Shown here in pieces: positions 16,684 through 25,649 of a stretch of DNA of 64,000 bases (positions within the stretch are counted from its first letter, which is position 1; every line of letters starts with the position of its first letter). The stretch lies in assembly GCF_900105175.1 (NCBI RefSeq), contig NZ_LT629771.1, positions 3,038,001-3,102,000 of the forward strand. Reading direction: 5' to 3'. The DNA is from Jiangella sp. DSM 45060. GTDB taxonomy: Bacteria > Actinomycetota > Actinomycetes > Jiangellales > Jiangellaceae. Under the pieces are notes generated by a model. It was not told the origin of the DNA and did not search any database. It saw only the letters and a list, made by a program, of their open reading frames with translations. The position numbers and the translations under genes are program-made.

Positions 16684-16746
16684 GGACCCACGGTAGCCGT
16701 TGACACCAGCGCTGACCCAACTCTAAGGTGCTGATCAACACCGGTG

Positions 16747-16760
16747 TTACAACGTTGTAC
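16747..16760. promoter_or_regulatory. LacI-family operator, GH93-side copy 1
   Basis: TTACAACGTTGTAC matches 13 of 14 bases of the perfect site at 15619-15632. It lies in the 133-bp divergent region between the LacI and GH93-like genes. Confidence 0.8.
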
Positions 16761-16772
16761 GGCCACCTGACC

Positions 16773-16786
16773 TTACAACGTTGCAT
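16773..16786. promoter_or_regulatory. LacI-family operator, GH93-side copy 2
   Basis: TTACAACGTTGCAT matches 12 of 14 bases of the consensus. Its centre is 26 bp from copy 1, between two and three helical turns, and it ends 30 bp before the GH93-like start, a position suited to blocking transcription. Confidence 0.75.
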
Positions 16787-16816
16787 GACTGTGCCCGCAT
16801 CCGTCAGAGGAGAGTC

Positions 16817-18916
16817 ATGACCACCGTACGCAGTCCACGCCGCCGTGCGCTGGCGGCCGTCGCCGCCGTCGCCGCCATAGCCGCGGCCGCCCTCGCCGCC
16901 GCGCCCGATCCCGCCGCCACCGCCGTCACCACCGGCAACGGCGCCCTCGTCTACTCACCCGCCGCCGGCACCTCGTTCGACCCGGAGGGCAACCGCCCGG
17001 TCGGCACCACCTACCCCAAAGTCATCACGCTCAAGCACAACGGCAGCGCCAACGGCACCCAGCTGGTGACGTTCGACCAGCTGGTGTTGGTCGGCGGCGT
17101 GCAGGTGTACCCGATCCACCGCAGCACCGACGGCGGCATCAGCTGGAGCAAGATCGCCGACGTCGCGCCCAGTGCCACCTTCCCCACCCTCACCCGCACC
17201 GCCCAGCCGTTCCTGTACGAGCTGCCGCAGCAGGTCGGCTCGCTGCCGGCCGGGACCGTCCTGCTGGCCGGGATGATCATGCCGGCCGACCGGTCGAGCA
17301 GCCGGCTCGTCGTGTACCAGAGCCAGGACCGCGGCGTCACGTGGTCCTACCTCAGCACCATCGATACCGGCGGGCCGGCCGTCTACGACCCGAGCCCGAC
17401 GTCGACCACCACCACCGTCTGGGAGCCGGCGCTGGCCGTCGACGGTCAGGGCGGGCTGGTCGCCTACTTCTCCGACGAGCGGCAGAAGCCGAACGGCGTG
17501 CTGCAGGCGGTGTCGTACCGGCGCTCCACCGACGGCGGGCTGACCTGGGGCCCGTTGGTCAACGTCTCCGCGCCGGCCGGTACGAATGACCGGCCGGGCA
17601 TGATCACCGTGACGAAGCTGCCCGACGGCCGCTACCTGGCGACGTTCGAGGTGGTGAACCGCCCGAGTCTGAGCCAGAACACCGCGCCCGTCTACTACAA
17701 GATCTCCCCCGACGGCCTGAACTGGAGCCCGGAGTCGAGCATCGGCACGCCGGTGCGACTGGCCGACGGCCGCGGCATCGGGTCGTCGCCGTTCGTGAAG
17801 TGGGTGCCCGGCGGCGGGCCGAACGGCATGGTGATCGTGTCGTCGAAGTGGTCGCTGGACGGCAGCGGGAACATCAACACCGGCCAGCACTTCTACGTCA
17901 ACTACAACCTCGGCGAGGGGCCCTGGGAGCGGCTGCCGTACGCCGTCACGTACGACTCCACCGACACCCAGGGCGGCGCGTTCAGCGGCTTCGCCCAGGG
18001 CTTCGACACCACCGTCGACGGGCGCACGCTCGTGCACGCGACCAACGTCGAGAACCCGTCGACCACCTACAACGACGTCCGCGTCGGCACCATCCCGCTG
18101 GACGCCCAGCAGTACGAGGCCGAGCGGGCCGTGCGCACCGACGCGTCCCTGGTCACCCACCACGACGCGTCGAACGGACAGAAGGTCGGCAACATCAACA
18201 ACGCGGGCAGCTCGGTGGCGTTCACCGTGCGGGCGCCGGCCGCGGGGTCGTACCGGCTGAACGTCCGCTACGCCAACGGGATGGGCACGACCAGCACCCA
18301 CTCCGTCAGCGTCAACGGCGGCGCGGCGACCACCATCTCCTACCCGCCGACGGTCGACTGGGGCCGCTACCTGTGGGCCCAGCACACGGTGAACCTCAAC
18401 GCCGGCGTCAACACCGTCACGTTCACCAAGGCGACGTCGTTCGCCGAGCTGGACGTGCTGCACGTGTACCGCACGTCGGCGCCGCTGGACCCGCAGTTCC
18501 GCGTCGTCAACCGGACCAGCGGGAAGTTCCTGGAGATCCTCTCCGCGCTCACCACCGACGGCGCCGGCGCCGGCCAGTGGGGCGACACGAACCACGCCAC
18601 CCAGGTGTGGAACCTGCGGACGGTCACGGGCGGCGTCCAGCTGGCCAACGTCAACAGCGGGAAGCTGCTGGAGATCCCCGGCGCCGCCACCGGTGACGGC
18701 GTCCAGGCCGTGCAATGGGCCCCGACCGGCCACGCCACCCAGACCTGGGTGCCGACGCTGCTGACCGGCGGCTGGTGGCGGCTGGCCAACGCGAACAGCG
18801 GCAAGAGCCTCGAAATCGCCGGCGGATCCACCGCCGACGGCACCGTCGCCCAGCAGTGGACCACGAGCTCCTGCCAGTGCCAGCAGTGGCGGCTGAAGCG
18901 GGAGGGCATCCAGTAA
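16817..18916 (+). CDS. Secreted sialidase-fold hydrolase (GH93-like, likely exo-arabinanase) with CBM and ricin-type domain
   Basis: The ATG at 16817 has AGAGGAGAG upstream. The 699-residue product has a signal peptide (RRRALAAVAAVAAIAAAALA). A BNR/sialidase-type beta-propeller follows (~45-430) with repeats such as STDGGISW, SQDRGVTW and STDGGLTW. Next is a CBM6/35-like module (QYEAERAV near 432, to ~555), then a ricin-type trefoil (~565-699) with three copies of the SGK.LEI motif. The fold fits GH93 exo-alpha-1,5-L-arabinanase, which suits the GH51 gene and shared LacI operators; other sialidase-fold enzymes are possible. Likely role: attack polymer outside the cell and feed the importer. 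Confidence 0.85.
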   Translation: MTTVRSPRRRALAAVAAVAAIAAAALAAAPDPAATAVTTGNGALVYSPAAGTSFDPEGNRPVGTTYPKVITLKHNGSANGTQLVTFDQLVLVGGVQVYPIHRSTDGGISWSKIADVAPSATFPTLTRTAQPFLYELPQQVGSLPAGTVLLAGMIMPADRSSSRLVVYQSQDRGVTWSYLSTIDTGGPAVYDPSPTSTTTTVWEPALAVDGQGGLVAYFSDERQKPNGVLQAVSYRRSTDGGLTWGPLVNVSAPAGTNDRPGMITVTKLPDGRYLATFEVVNRPSLSQNTAPVYYKISPDGLNWSPESSIGTPVRLADGRGIGSSPFVKWVPGGGPNGMVIVSSKWSLDGSGNINTGQHFYVNYNLGEGPWERLPYAVTYDSTDTQGGAFSGFAQGFDTTVDGRTLVHATNVENPSTTYNDVRVGTIPLDAQQYEAERAVRTDASLVTHHDASNGQKVGNINNAGSSVAFTVRAPAAGSYRLNVRYANGMGTTSTHSVSVNGGAATTISYPPTVDWGRYLWAQHTVNLNAGVNTVTFTKATSFAELDVLHVYRTSAPLDPQFRVVNRTSGKFLEILSALTTDGAGAGQWGDTNHATQVWNLRTVTGGVQLANVNSGKLLEIPGAATGDGVQAVQWAPTGHATQTWVPTLLTGGWWRLANANSGKSLEIAGGSTADGTVAQQWTTSSCQCQQWRLKREGIQ

Positions 18917-18926
18917 CGACGCCGGG

Positions 18927-18960
18927 TTCCGCCCGCCGGCCCTCGCACCGGCGGGCGGAA
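18927..18960. terminator. Hairpin terminator after GH93-like gene
   Basis: TTCCGCCCGCCGG (18927-18939) pairs perfectly with CCGGCGGGCGGAA (18948-18960) around an 8-nt loop, 10 bp past the stop codon. There is no T-tract, as is common for actinobacterial hairpin terminators. Confidence 0.75.
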
Positions 18961-18976
18961 TCCGCGATGACGGCGC

Positions 18977-19303
18977 ATGCTGATCGAACACGACGGCGCG
19001 CGTCCGGTCGTCGCGGCGTCGGCGTACGTCGCGCCGAACGCGGTCCTGTCGGGCGACGTCCGGGTCGGTGCGAACAGCCGCATCCTCTTCGGCGCGGTGC
19101 TGACGGCCGACGGCGGGCCGGTCCGCGTCGGCGCCGGCTGCGTCGTCATGAGAACGCGGTGCTGCGCGGACGACCGGTCTTCCCGCTGTCGCTCGGCGAC
19201 TACGTCCTCGCCGGGCCGCACGCACATCTCAACGGCGCGACCATCGAGGACCCTGTTCGGCGTCCCGCACGACATCGTCATCGAACGACTCGTCACCGCC
19301 GGC
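18977..19303 (+). pseudogene. Degraded gamma-carbonic-anhydrase-like (left-handed beta-helix) gene
   Basis: From the ATG at 18977 the frame reads MLIEHDGARPVVAASAYVAP and ...VLSGDVRVGANSRILFGAVL, the start of a hexapeptide-repeat gamma-CA-like protein, up to GCVVM. One base appears lost near 19150: the next frame continues with ENAVLRG...SLGDYVLAGPHAHLNGATIED. A second shift near 19250 returns to LFGVPHDIVIERL, which resembles the C-terminal end of the family. About 80 residues of the middle are missing. The tail overlaps the end of the MFS gene. Confidence 0.7.
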
Positions 19304-20685
19304 GCGGGAGGACGAACAGCGCCGCCAGCAGGCCCAGGACGGCGAAGGAGGCGGCGGCGCCGAAGGCGGCCCGCAGGCCGTCGACGGTCCCGTGCCGGCC
19401 GGCCGCGACGGCGACCGACGTGACGATCGCGATGCCCAGCGCGCTGCCGATGGTGAAGAGGGTGTCGACGAGCCCGGCGGCCAGCCCCGACTCCTCCTCG
19501 GGCACGCCGGTGAGTGCGGCGATCTGCGCCGCGACGAAGCAGGCGCCCATGCCCGGGCCGAAGACCAGCAACCCCGCGAGCACGTCGGCGGCGAACGAGC
19601 CGCCGGCCGAGACCGGTACCAGCAGCAGCGCCCCGCCCAGCACCAGCAGCATCCCGCCGATCGCGATCGGCCGCACGCCGAGCCGCGTCACCAGCGCCTG
19701 CCCGGCGAACGCACCGGCGATCGACATGCCGGTCATGACGGCGCTCATCAGGCCGAACTGCAGGGCCGAGTAGCCGAGCACCTGCTGGGCGTGGATCGTC
19801 AGCGGGAACAGCATGCCGTCGACGGCCAGGCCGACCGCGAGCATCAGCAGGTTGCCGCCGACCAGCGTGCGGTTGCGGAAGATCCGCAACGGCACCAGTG
19901 GCGCCGCGGCGCGCGCCTCCACGACCACGAACAGCGCCAGGACCGCGGCCGCGGCGGCGAACAGCCCGAGCGACCCCCCCGCTGAGCCAGCCGCGCTCGG
20001 GCGCCTTGATCACCGCGTATGCCAGCAGCAGCGGACCGGCCGTGATCGTCGCCGCGCCGGCGAGGTCGAACCGGCGCTCGCCGGAACGGTCCCGGCTCTC
20101 CCGGATCACCACCGGGCACAGCGCCAGGATGACCAGCCCGATCGGCACATTGATGAAGAACACCCACTCCCACCCGAGCAGCGACGTGATGACGCCGCCG
20201 ATCAGCAGCCCGGCCGTCGCGCCGAACCCGCCGAGGCCGCCCCACACGCCGAGCGCGCGGTTGCGCTCGGCGCCGTCCGGGAAGGTGGCGACGACGATCG
20301 ACAGCGCGGTCGGCGCCATGATCGCGGCCGACACACCCTGCACGGCCCGGGCCGCGACCAGCACCTCACCGGACCACGCGAGGCCGCAGAACAGCGACGA
20401 CGCGACGAAGAGCACCAGCCCCGCCATGAACACCCGGCGCCGCCCGAACAGGTCGGCCATCCGGCCGGAGAACAGCATCAGCCCGGCGAAGGTGAGCGCG
20501 TAGGCGGTCAGCACCCACTGCACGCCCGCAAGGGTGAAGCCCAGCTCCCGCCGCATCGACGGAATGGCCGTCAGGACGATCGTCGCGTCCAGGATGACCA
20601 TGAAGAAGGCCAGGCCGAGCAGGCCGAGCGCCTGCCAGCGATGCGGATCGGCGACTGCCGCCACGGGCGGCGTCCGGGTGTCCAT
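19293..20685 (-). pseudogene. MFS drug-exporter-like transporter (DHA2-type), frameshifted at a G7 tract
   Basis: The N-terminal half (LGLAFFMVILDATIVLTAIP, GRMADLFGRRRVFMAGLVLF, TSLLGWEWVFFINVPIGLV) ends in SGG. The C-terminal half continues in another frame (LVPLRIFRNRTLVGGNLLML ... RPIAIGGMLLVLGGALLLVP). The break is a run of seven C on the plus strand (19974-19980); six would restore one ~464-residue, 14-helix transporter. This may be a real mutation, slippage or a sequencing error. The start has GAGGAGG upstream, and the gene diverges from the HxlR regulator at 20786, which may control it. DHA2 proteins export drugs or other amphiphiles with proton influx. Confidence 0.85.
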
Positions 20686-20785
20686 CGAATCCTCCTCGCT
20701 CGCTCTAGTTAGAAATTACAACCGACCGGATGCTAATAACAACCCTCTGAGTGCAATTCGCTACTCGACTGCTAGGCTGGAAGGC
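20686..20785. promoter_or_regulatory. Divergent promoter region, MFS exporter / HxlR regulator
   Basis: On the minus strand TTGTTA and TAATTT are spaced by 18 bp and could be the exporter promoter. On the plus strand TAGGCT (20773-20778) ends 7 nt before the HxlR GTG and suggests a leaderless start. Two related AT-rich words, AATTACAACC (20712-20721) and TAATAACAACC, lie between the promoters and could bind the regulator. Confidence 0.45.
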
Positions 20786-21460
20786 GTGTCGACCAAGCGC
20801 TCCTACGCCGACGGCTGCGCGGCCGCGCACGCCCTCGATCTCGTCGGCGAGCGGTGGGCGCTGCTCGTGGTGCGCGAGCTGCTGCTCGGCCCGAAACGCT
20901 TCTCCGGCCTGCGACGAGGGCTGCCCGGCGCGGCGCCCAACGTCGTCGCGCAACGGCTGCGCGACCTCGAGGCCGCCGGCGTGGTGCGCCGCCGCACGCT
21001 GCCGCCGCCGGTCGCGTCGCAGGTCTACGAGCTGACGACGTGGGGACTCGAGCTCGAGCCGGTGGTGCGCGCGCTCGGCCGCTGGGGCAGCCGGTCCCCC
21101 GGCATGGACCACGACGCCCCGCTCAGCGTCGACGCCCTGGTGCTGGCCATGCGCACGCTCTTCGCCCCCGCCCGCGCGGCCGGCCTCGACGCCACGTACG
21201 CGCTGCGCGTCGACGACGACGCCTTCACCGCCACGGTTGGCGGGGGCGAGTTCCGCATCGTGCGCGGCGCCGGGCCGGCCGACGTCGCCGTCACCGCCGC
21301 CGGCACCGTCCTCAACGAGGTCATCTGGGGCGGCCAGGACCTCGGCGCCGCCGTCGACGACGGGCTCGTGCGGCTCGACCCCGACACCGAGACCGCCCGC
21401 CGGTTCTTCGACCTGTTCCCGCTGCCCGAGCCGGCCGCGCCCGCCGGCTCCGGCCGGTAA
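20786..21460 (+). CDS. HxlR-type winged-helix regulator with C-terminal SCP2-like domain
   Basis: Starting at the GTG at 20786, the 224-residue protein has an HxlR helix-turn-helix: ALDLVGERWALLVVRELLLG, then RFSGLRRGLPG, NVVAQRLRDLEAAGVVRRR and YELTTWGLELEPVVRALGRWG. The C-terminal ~90 residues (YALRVDDDAFTATVGGGEF ... VLNEVIWGGQDL) resemble the SCP2/sterol-carrier-like domain often fused to such regulators. These proteins respond to redox state or small hydrophobic ligands. Its divergence from the MFS exporter suggests an exporter-regulator pair. Its TAA stop doubles as part of the -10 element of the next gene. Confidence 0.87.
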   Translation: MSTKRSYADGCAAAHALDLVGERWALLVVRELLLGPKRFSGLRRGLPGAAPNVVAQRLRDLEAAGVVRRRTLPPPVASQVYELTTWGLELEPVVRALGRWGSRSPGMDHDAPLSVDALVLAMRTLFAPARAAGLDATYALRVDDDAFTATVGGGEFRIVRGAGPADVAVTAAGTVLNEVIWGGQDLGAAVDDGLVRLDPDTETARRFFDLFPLPEPAAPAGSGR

Positions 21461-21463
21461 CCT
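21458..21463 (+). promoter_or_regulatory. Leaderless -10 element overlapping the HxlR stop codon
   Basis: TAACCT fits TANNNT, ends 7 nt before the GTG at 21471, and its first three bases are the upstream stop codon. This is the second such arrangement in the window, after 2069. Confidence 0.5.
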
Positions 21464-21470
21464 CGACGCC

Positions 21471-24338
21471 GTGCCCGAACCAGTCGTCTTCGTCCGGCTG
21501 CTGGGCCAAGTCGAGCTGCTGCGGGGCACGCTGCCGGTGCCGCTGGCCCGCCGTCCGGCCGCGCTGCTCGCCGCGCTCGCGCTGCGGCTGGGCACGCCGG
21601 TGTCGTACGCCGCGATCACCGAGCTGCTGTGGTCGCCGGACGAGCTCCCGGCCAGCCCGCGGCGGGCCATCCAGACGTACGCGTCGCGGTTGCGCGACGC
21701 GCTGGGGCGCGACGCGGTCGTCGCGCACGGCGACGGCCTGCGCCTGGACCTCGACCCCGACCAGGTCGACCTCCACCGCTTCCGCCGGCTCGCCGCGGCG
21801 GCCACCGACCCGGCGACCCTGACCGAGGCGCTGGAGCTGTGGACCGCGGACCCGCTGTCCGGGCTCGCGGTCGGCCAGCTGACCGTCGTCGAAGGGCCGG
21901 CCCTGCTCGACGAGGTGCTCAGCGTGGCCGAGCGGCGCGACGAGCTGCGGCTGCGGGCCGGCGACCTCGACGACGTGTTCGTGGCGTCGCTGCGGCGGCT
22001 GACGTCGGAGCATCCGTGGCGCGAGCGGTCCTGGTGCCACCTGATGCTGGCGCTGTACCGCACCGGCCAGCAGGGCGAGGCGCTGGCGACGTTCGCCCGC
22101 CTGGTCACGGTGCTGCGCGACGACCTCGGCATCGACCCCGGCGCCGAGGCCACCCAGCTGCACCAGCGGATGCTGGCCGGCGACCCCGACCTCCTCGACG
22201 CCGCACCGGCGGCGCCCGTCACGGCGGCGGCCGAGCCGCCGGCCCAGCTGCCGGCCGGGTCGCCGGCGTTCGTGGGCCGCCCGCACGAGCTGGCGGCGCT
22301 GGCCCGGCTGCTGGAGCGCCCGGCCGACCGCGTCCGCGTCGCCGTCGTGTCCGGTCCGGCCGGCGTCGGCAAGACGGCCACGACGGTCGAGGCGGCGCAC
22401 CGGGCCCGGTCCCGGTTCCCCGACGGCCAGCTCTTCGCCGAGGGCACCCGCGGCGGCGCCGAGGTCCCGGCGCGCGACCTCCTCGGGGCGTTCCTGCGCG
22501 ACCTCGGCGTCGCGGCCGACGACCTCCCGTCCGCGCAGGCCGGCCGCGCGGCGCTGTTCCGCTCGATGTGCGCGCGCCGCCGGCTGCTCCTCGTCATCGA
22601 CGACGCGCACTCGGTCGAGCAGGTCACCGCCCTGCTGCCGGGCGCCGGCGAGTGCGCCGTGCTCGTCACGACGCGCCGGCGGCTGGCCGTCCCGGCGAAC
22701 GTGTCGGTCGACCTCGACGCCATCTCGGCCACGGAGTCGCACGAGCTGCTGGCGACGCTGATCGGCGCCGACCGGCTGACCGCGGAGCCCGCGGCCGCCG
22801 CCGCCATCGTCGAGGCGTGCGCCGGCTCGCCGCTGGCGCTGCTGATCGTCGGCGGACGGCTCGCCACCCGGCCGGCCTGGCCGCTGGCGCACCTGCGCGA
22901 CCGCCTCACCGGGCCCGGCCGCCTGGCCGAACTGCAGCTCGACGGCCGCTCCGTCGAGGCCGCCCTCGACGCCACCACCGGCACCCTCGCCGCCCCGGCC
23001 GCCGCCCGGTTCCGCGCCCTGGGCGCGCTGCCGGCCGACCTCGTCGACGTCGAGACCGCCGCGGCGCTGTGGGAGACCGGCCGGGCCGAGGCCCGCGAGT
23101 TGCTGGAACAGCTCTGCGACCTCCGGCTGCTGGAGCCGGCCGCCCCCGAGTGCTACGCCTGGCACGGCCTCATCGGCAGCTACCTGCGCGACCAGCCCGG
23201 GCGGCGCGACCCCACCGGCCTGCGGCGGGCGCTGCGCCAGGCCATCGCGTCGGTCGCGCACGCCAACGAGCGGCTGCGCCCGGGCGACCGGCCGCTCCAC
23301 CCCGTCATCGCCGGTGTCGACGCCGACGGCGTGGTGTTCGCCGGACACGACGACGTCCATGCCTGGGTGCACCCGCGCGGCGCGCTGCTGGTCGGTCTGG
23401 CCCGCGACGCCCTGACGTCGGGCCACGCCGACAGCGCGGTCGAGGCAGCGGCCCTGGCCACCAGCCTCGACCTGCTGATCTACGAGTGCTGCGGATCGTC
23501 CGACGGCACCGAGGACCTGCTGCGCGCCGTCACCGTCACGCCGCTGCCGCCGGTCGCCGACCGTTTCGTCGGCAGTGCCTGGCACAACCTCGCCTCCGGC
23601 CTGTCCGACCAGGGCCGGCTGGCGGAGGCCGAGGACGCCGCGGCACAGGCCATCGCGTTCTGGCGGCGGACCGGCGACCGGTACGGCGAGGCCGCCCTGT
23701 TGAACAACCTCGCCGGACTGCGCGGCCGGTACGGCGACGACATCGCCGCGCTCGAGTACATGCGCCAGTGCATGGAGGTCGCCGACGCGCTGCCGCTCTC
23801 GCTCCGTGCCCGCTGCCAGGCCACCTACGCCGAGCGCCTCGCCAGCCACGGCGACGTCGCCGCGGCGCGGGCCGCGCTGGACGAGGCACGCCAGCTGGAC
23901 ACACCGGAGCCGGGGTCGTACCCCGCCTACCACCTGCTGTCGGCCGAGGTCCGGGTGCACCTCGCCGCGGACCGGCCGGCCGAGGCGGTCGGCACTGCCG
24001 AACGCGCCGTCGCGACCGCCCAGGCCATGCGCTCGCCCCGGCTGGTCGCCCGCGCGACCCTCACGCTGGCACGGGCCCGGCGGCTGGCCGGCCGCGAGAG
24101 CCTCGACACCGCGGCCGAGGCCTTGCAGGGCCTCGCCGCGCTGAACCCGACCGACCTGCAGGCGACCGGCGAGGCGCTGGCCGAACTCGCGCACGCGCAC
24201 CGCGCCCGCGGCGACCTCGTCAGCGCCGACGCCTGCGCCGCGGAGGCGGCCCGCCTCGTCGACGTCGGCGGGCTGCGCGGCACCCCGTGGGCCACGACGC
24301 TGCTCGGCGGCCTCAGCCCGGTCGGCCCGGCCGGCTGA
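21471..24338 (+). CDS. AfsR/SARP-family regulator with BTAD, NB-ARC and TPR domains
   Basis: The 955-residue protein has an N-terminal OmpR-like DNA-binding domain (residues ~1-95, RLLGQVELLRG ... YASRLRDALG), a BTAD all-helical domain (~95-235, ending DDLGIDPGAEATQLHQRML) and an NB-ARC P-loop ATPase with Walker A GPAGVGKT near 294 and LLLVIDDAH near 375. A C-terminal half of TPR-like helices follows (e.g. GRLAEAEDAAAQAIAFWRR). This is the AfsR layout, which activates secondary-metabolism genes in streptomycetes. No biosynthetic cluster lies beside it, so its targets are unknown. It may be translated from a leaderless message. Confidence 0.88.
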   Translation: MPEPVVFVRLLGQVELLRGTLPVPLARRPAALLAALALRLGTPVSYAAITELLWSPDELPASPRRAIQTYASRLRDALGRDAVVAHGDGLRLDLDPDQVDLHRFRRLAAAATDPATLTEALELWTADPLSGLAVGQLTVVEGPALLDEVLSVAERRDELRLRAGDLDDVFVASLRRLTSEHPWRERSWCHLMLALYRTGQQGEALATFARLVTVLRDDLGIDPGAEATQLHQRMLAGDPDLLDAAPAAPVTAAAEPPAQLPAGSPAFVGRPHELAALARLLERPADRVRVAVVSGPAGVGKTATTVEAAHRARSRFPDGQLFAEGTRGGAEVPARDLLGAFLRDLGVAADDLPSAQAGRAALFRSMCARRRLLLVIDDAHSVEQVTALLPGAGECAVLVTTRRRLAVPANVSVDLDAISATESHELLATLIGADRLTAEPAAAAAIVEACAGSPLALLIVGGRLATRPAWPLAHLRDRLTGPGRLAELQLDGRSVEAALDATTGTLAAPAAARFRALGALPADLVDVETAAALWETGRAEARELLEQLCDLRLLEPAAPECYAWHGLIGSYLRDQPGRRDPTGLRRALRQAIASVAHANERLRPGDRPLHPVIAGVDADGVVFAGHDDVHAWVHPRGALLVGLARDALTSGHADSAVEAAALATSLDLLIYECCGSSDGTEDLLRAVTVTPLPPVADRFVGSAWHNLASGLSDQGRLAEAEDAAAQAIAFWRRTGDRYGEAALLNNLAGLRGRYGDDIAALEYMRQCMEVADALPLSLRARCQATYAERLASHGDVAAARAALDEARQLDTPEPGSYPAYHLLSAEVRVHLAADRPAEAVGTAERAVATAQAMRSPRLVARATLTLARARRLAGRESLDTAAEALQGLAALNPTDLQATGEALAELAHAHRARGDLVSADACAAEAARLVDVGGLRGTPWATTLLGGLSPVGPAG

Positions 24339-24419
24339 TCCGCGCGAAGACCACCACGGGCGCCGCCGAGGTCGGCCATCATGACTCGGGAGGGCTGGTA
24401 GCCGCACCGGAGGTGGCCC

Positions 24420-25649
24420 ATGTCGAACGAGACGCTCTGGATGCTGACCGCGGTCTTCGGCGCCGCGCTGCTGGCGCCGTTCACCGCCGACCGGCTCGCC
24501 CGCTTCGCCGCCGTGCCTCCCGTCGTCATCGAGATCGGGCTCGGCATCCTCATCGGGCCGGCCGTGCTGGGCTGGGTCCGCGACACCGACGTCGTCAGCG
24601 CGCTGTCCGACCTGGGTCTGGCCTTCCTCATGTTCCTGGCCGGCTACGAGATCGACTTCCGGCGCATCCGCGGCGGGCCGTTGCGCGCCGCAGCCTGGGG
24701 CTGGGCCGCCTCGCTCGTGCTCGGCATCGGCCTGGGCTTCCTCGTCGCGGGCACCGACGCCCGCCTCGTCGTCGGGCTGGCGCTGACCACGACCGCCCTG
24801 GGCACGCTGCTGCCGATGCTGCGCGACCACGGGCTGGCGGACACCACCCTCGGGACGCGGTTCCTGGCCATCGGGGCGGCCGGCGAGTTCCTGCCCATCC
24901 TCGCGATCGCGTTCGCCCTCAGCGGCGAACGACCGGCGCACACGACGATCGTCCTCGCGGTCTTCGGGCTGGTGGCGGTGGGCGCGGCGGTCATGGCCCG
25001 GCAGCCTCGCCATCCGCGGCTCGCCCGCATGGTCACGAGCACACTCGGCACCAGCGCGCAGGTCGGGCTGCGGCTGTGCGTGTTCGTGGTCGTCGCGATG
25101 TTCGCCATCGCCGCGGGCCTGGGCCTCGACCCGGTGCTCGGCGCGTTCGCGGCGGGCATCGTCGTCCACCTGTTCCTCGACGCCGGCGACCCGCACGAGT
25201 CCGAGCAGGTGCTGTCGCGCCTGGAGGGCATCGGCTTCGGATTCTTCATCCCGATCTTCTTCGTCATGAGCGGCGTCCGCTTCGACGTCGACGCGCTGCT
25301 GGCCGAGCCGTCGACGCTGCTCCTGCTGCCGGTGTTCCTGCTGTTCTTCCTGCTGGTGCGCGGCGGGCCGACGGTGCTCCTGCAGCGTGACGCGCTCGGC
25401 GTCCGGCCGGCGGTGTCGCTCGGCCTGCTGGCCTCGACGGCGCTGCCGCTGGTGGTCGTGATCACCGGCATCGCGCAGGACGAGGGCGTGCTCGGCGCCG
25501 GCACCGCCAGCGCGCTCGTCGGCAGCGGCATGCTCTCGGTGCTGATCTTCCCGACCCTCGCGCTGCGCCTTCAGGCCGGCGCGGGGACGGCGGCCAGCCG
25601 CAGTCCGAGGACGGACTCGGCCTCGCGCAGCGACTCGTCTTCGAGGTAG
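24420..25649 (+). CDS. Cation:proton antiporter (CPA2/Kef-like)
   Basis: The 409-residue membrane protein has ~12 hydrophobic helices. It starts at the ATG at 24420 with GGAGGTGG upstream. The family pattern is seen in VPPVVIEIGLGILIGPAVLG, GLAFLMFLAGYEIDFRRIRG and LGAFAAGIVVHLFLDAG, followed by the FFIPIFFVMSGVRFDVDAL helix. It lacks a TrkA-N domain and resembles actinobacterial Na+/H+ or K+/H+ exchangers. Its last 79 bases overlap the convergent methyltransferase gene, so its C-terminal tail (a basic, Ser/Arg-rich run) is coded antisense to that gene. Confidence 0.87.
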   Translation: MSNETLWMLTAVFGAALLAPFTADRLARFAAVPPVVIEIGLGILIGPAVLGWVRDTDVVSALSDLGLAFLMFLAGYEIDFRRIRGGPLRAAAWGWAASLVLGIGLGFLVAGTDARLVVGLALTTTALGTLLPMLRDHGLADTTLGTRFLAIGAAGEFLPILAIAFALSGERPAHTTIVLAVFGLVAVGAAVMARQPRHPRLARMVTSTLGTSAQVGLRLCVFVVVAMFAIAAGLGLDPVLGAFAAGIVVHLFLDAGDPHESEQVLSRLEGIGFGFFIPIFFVMSGVRFDVDALLAEPSTLLLLPVFLLFFLLVRGGPTVLLQRDALGVRPAVSLGLLASTALPLVVVITGIAQDEGVLGAGTASALVGSGMLSVLIFPTLALRLQAGAGTAASRSPRTDSASRSDSSSR

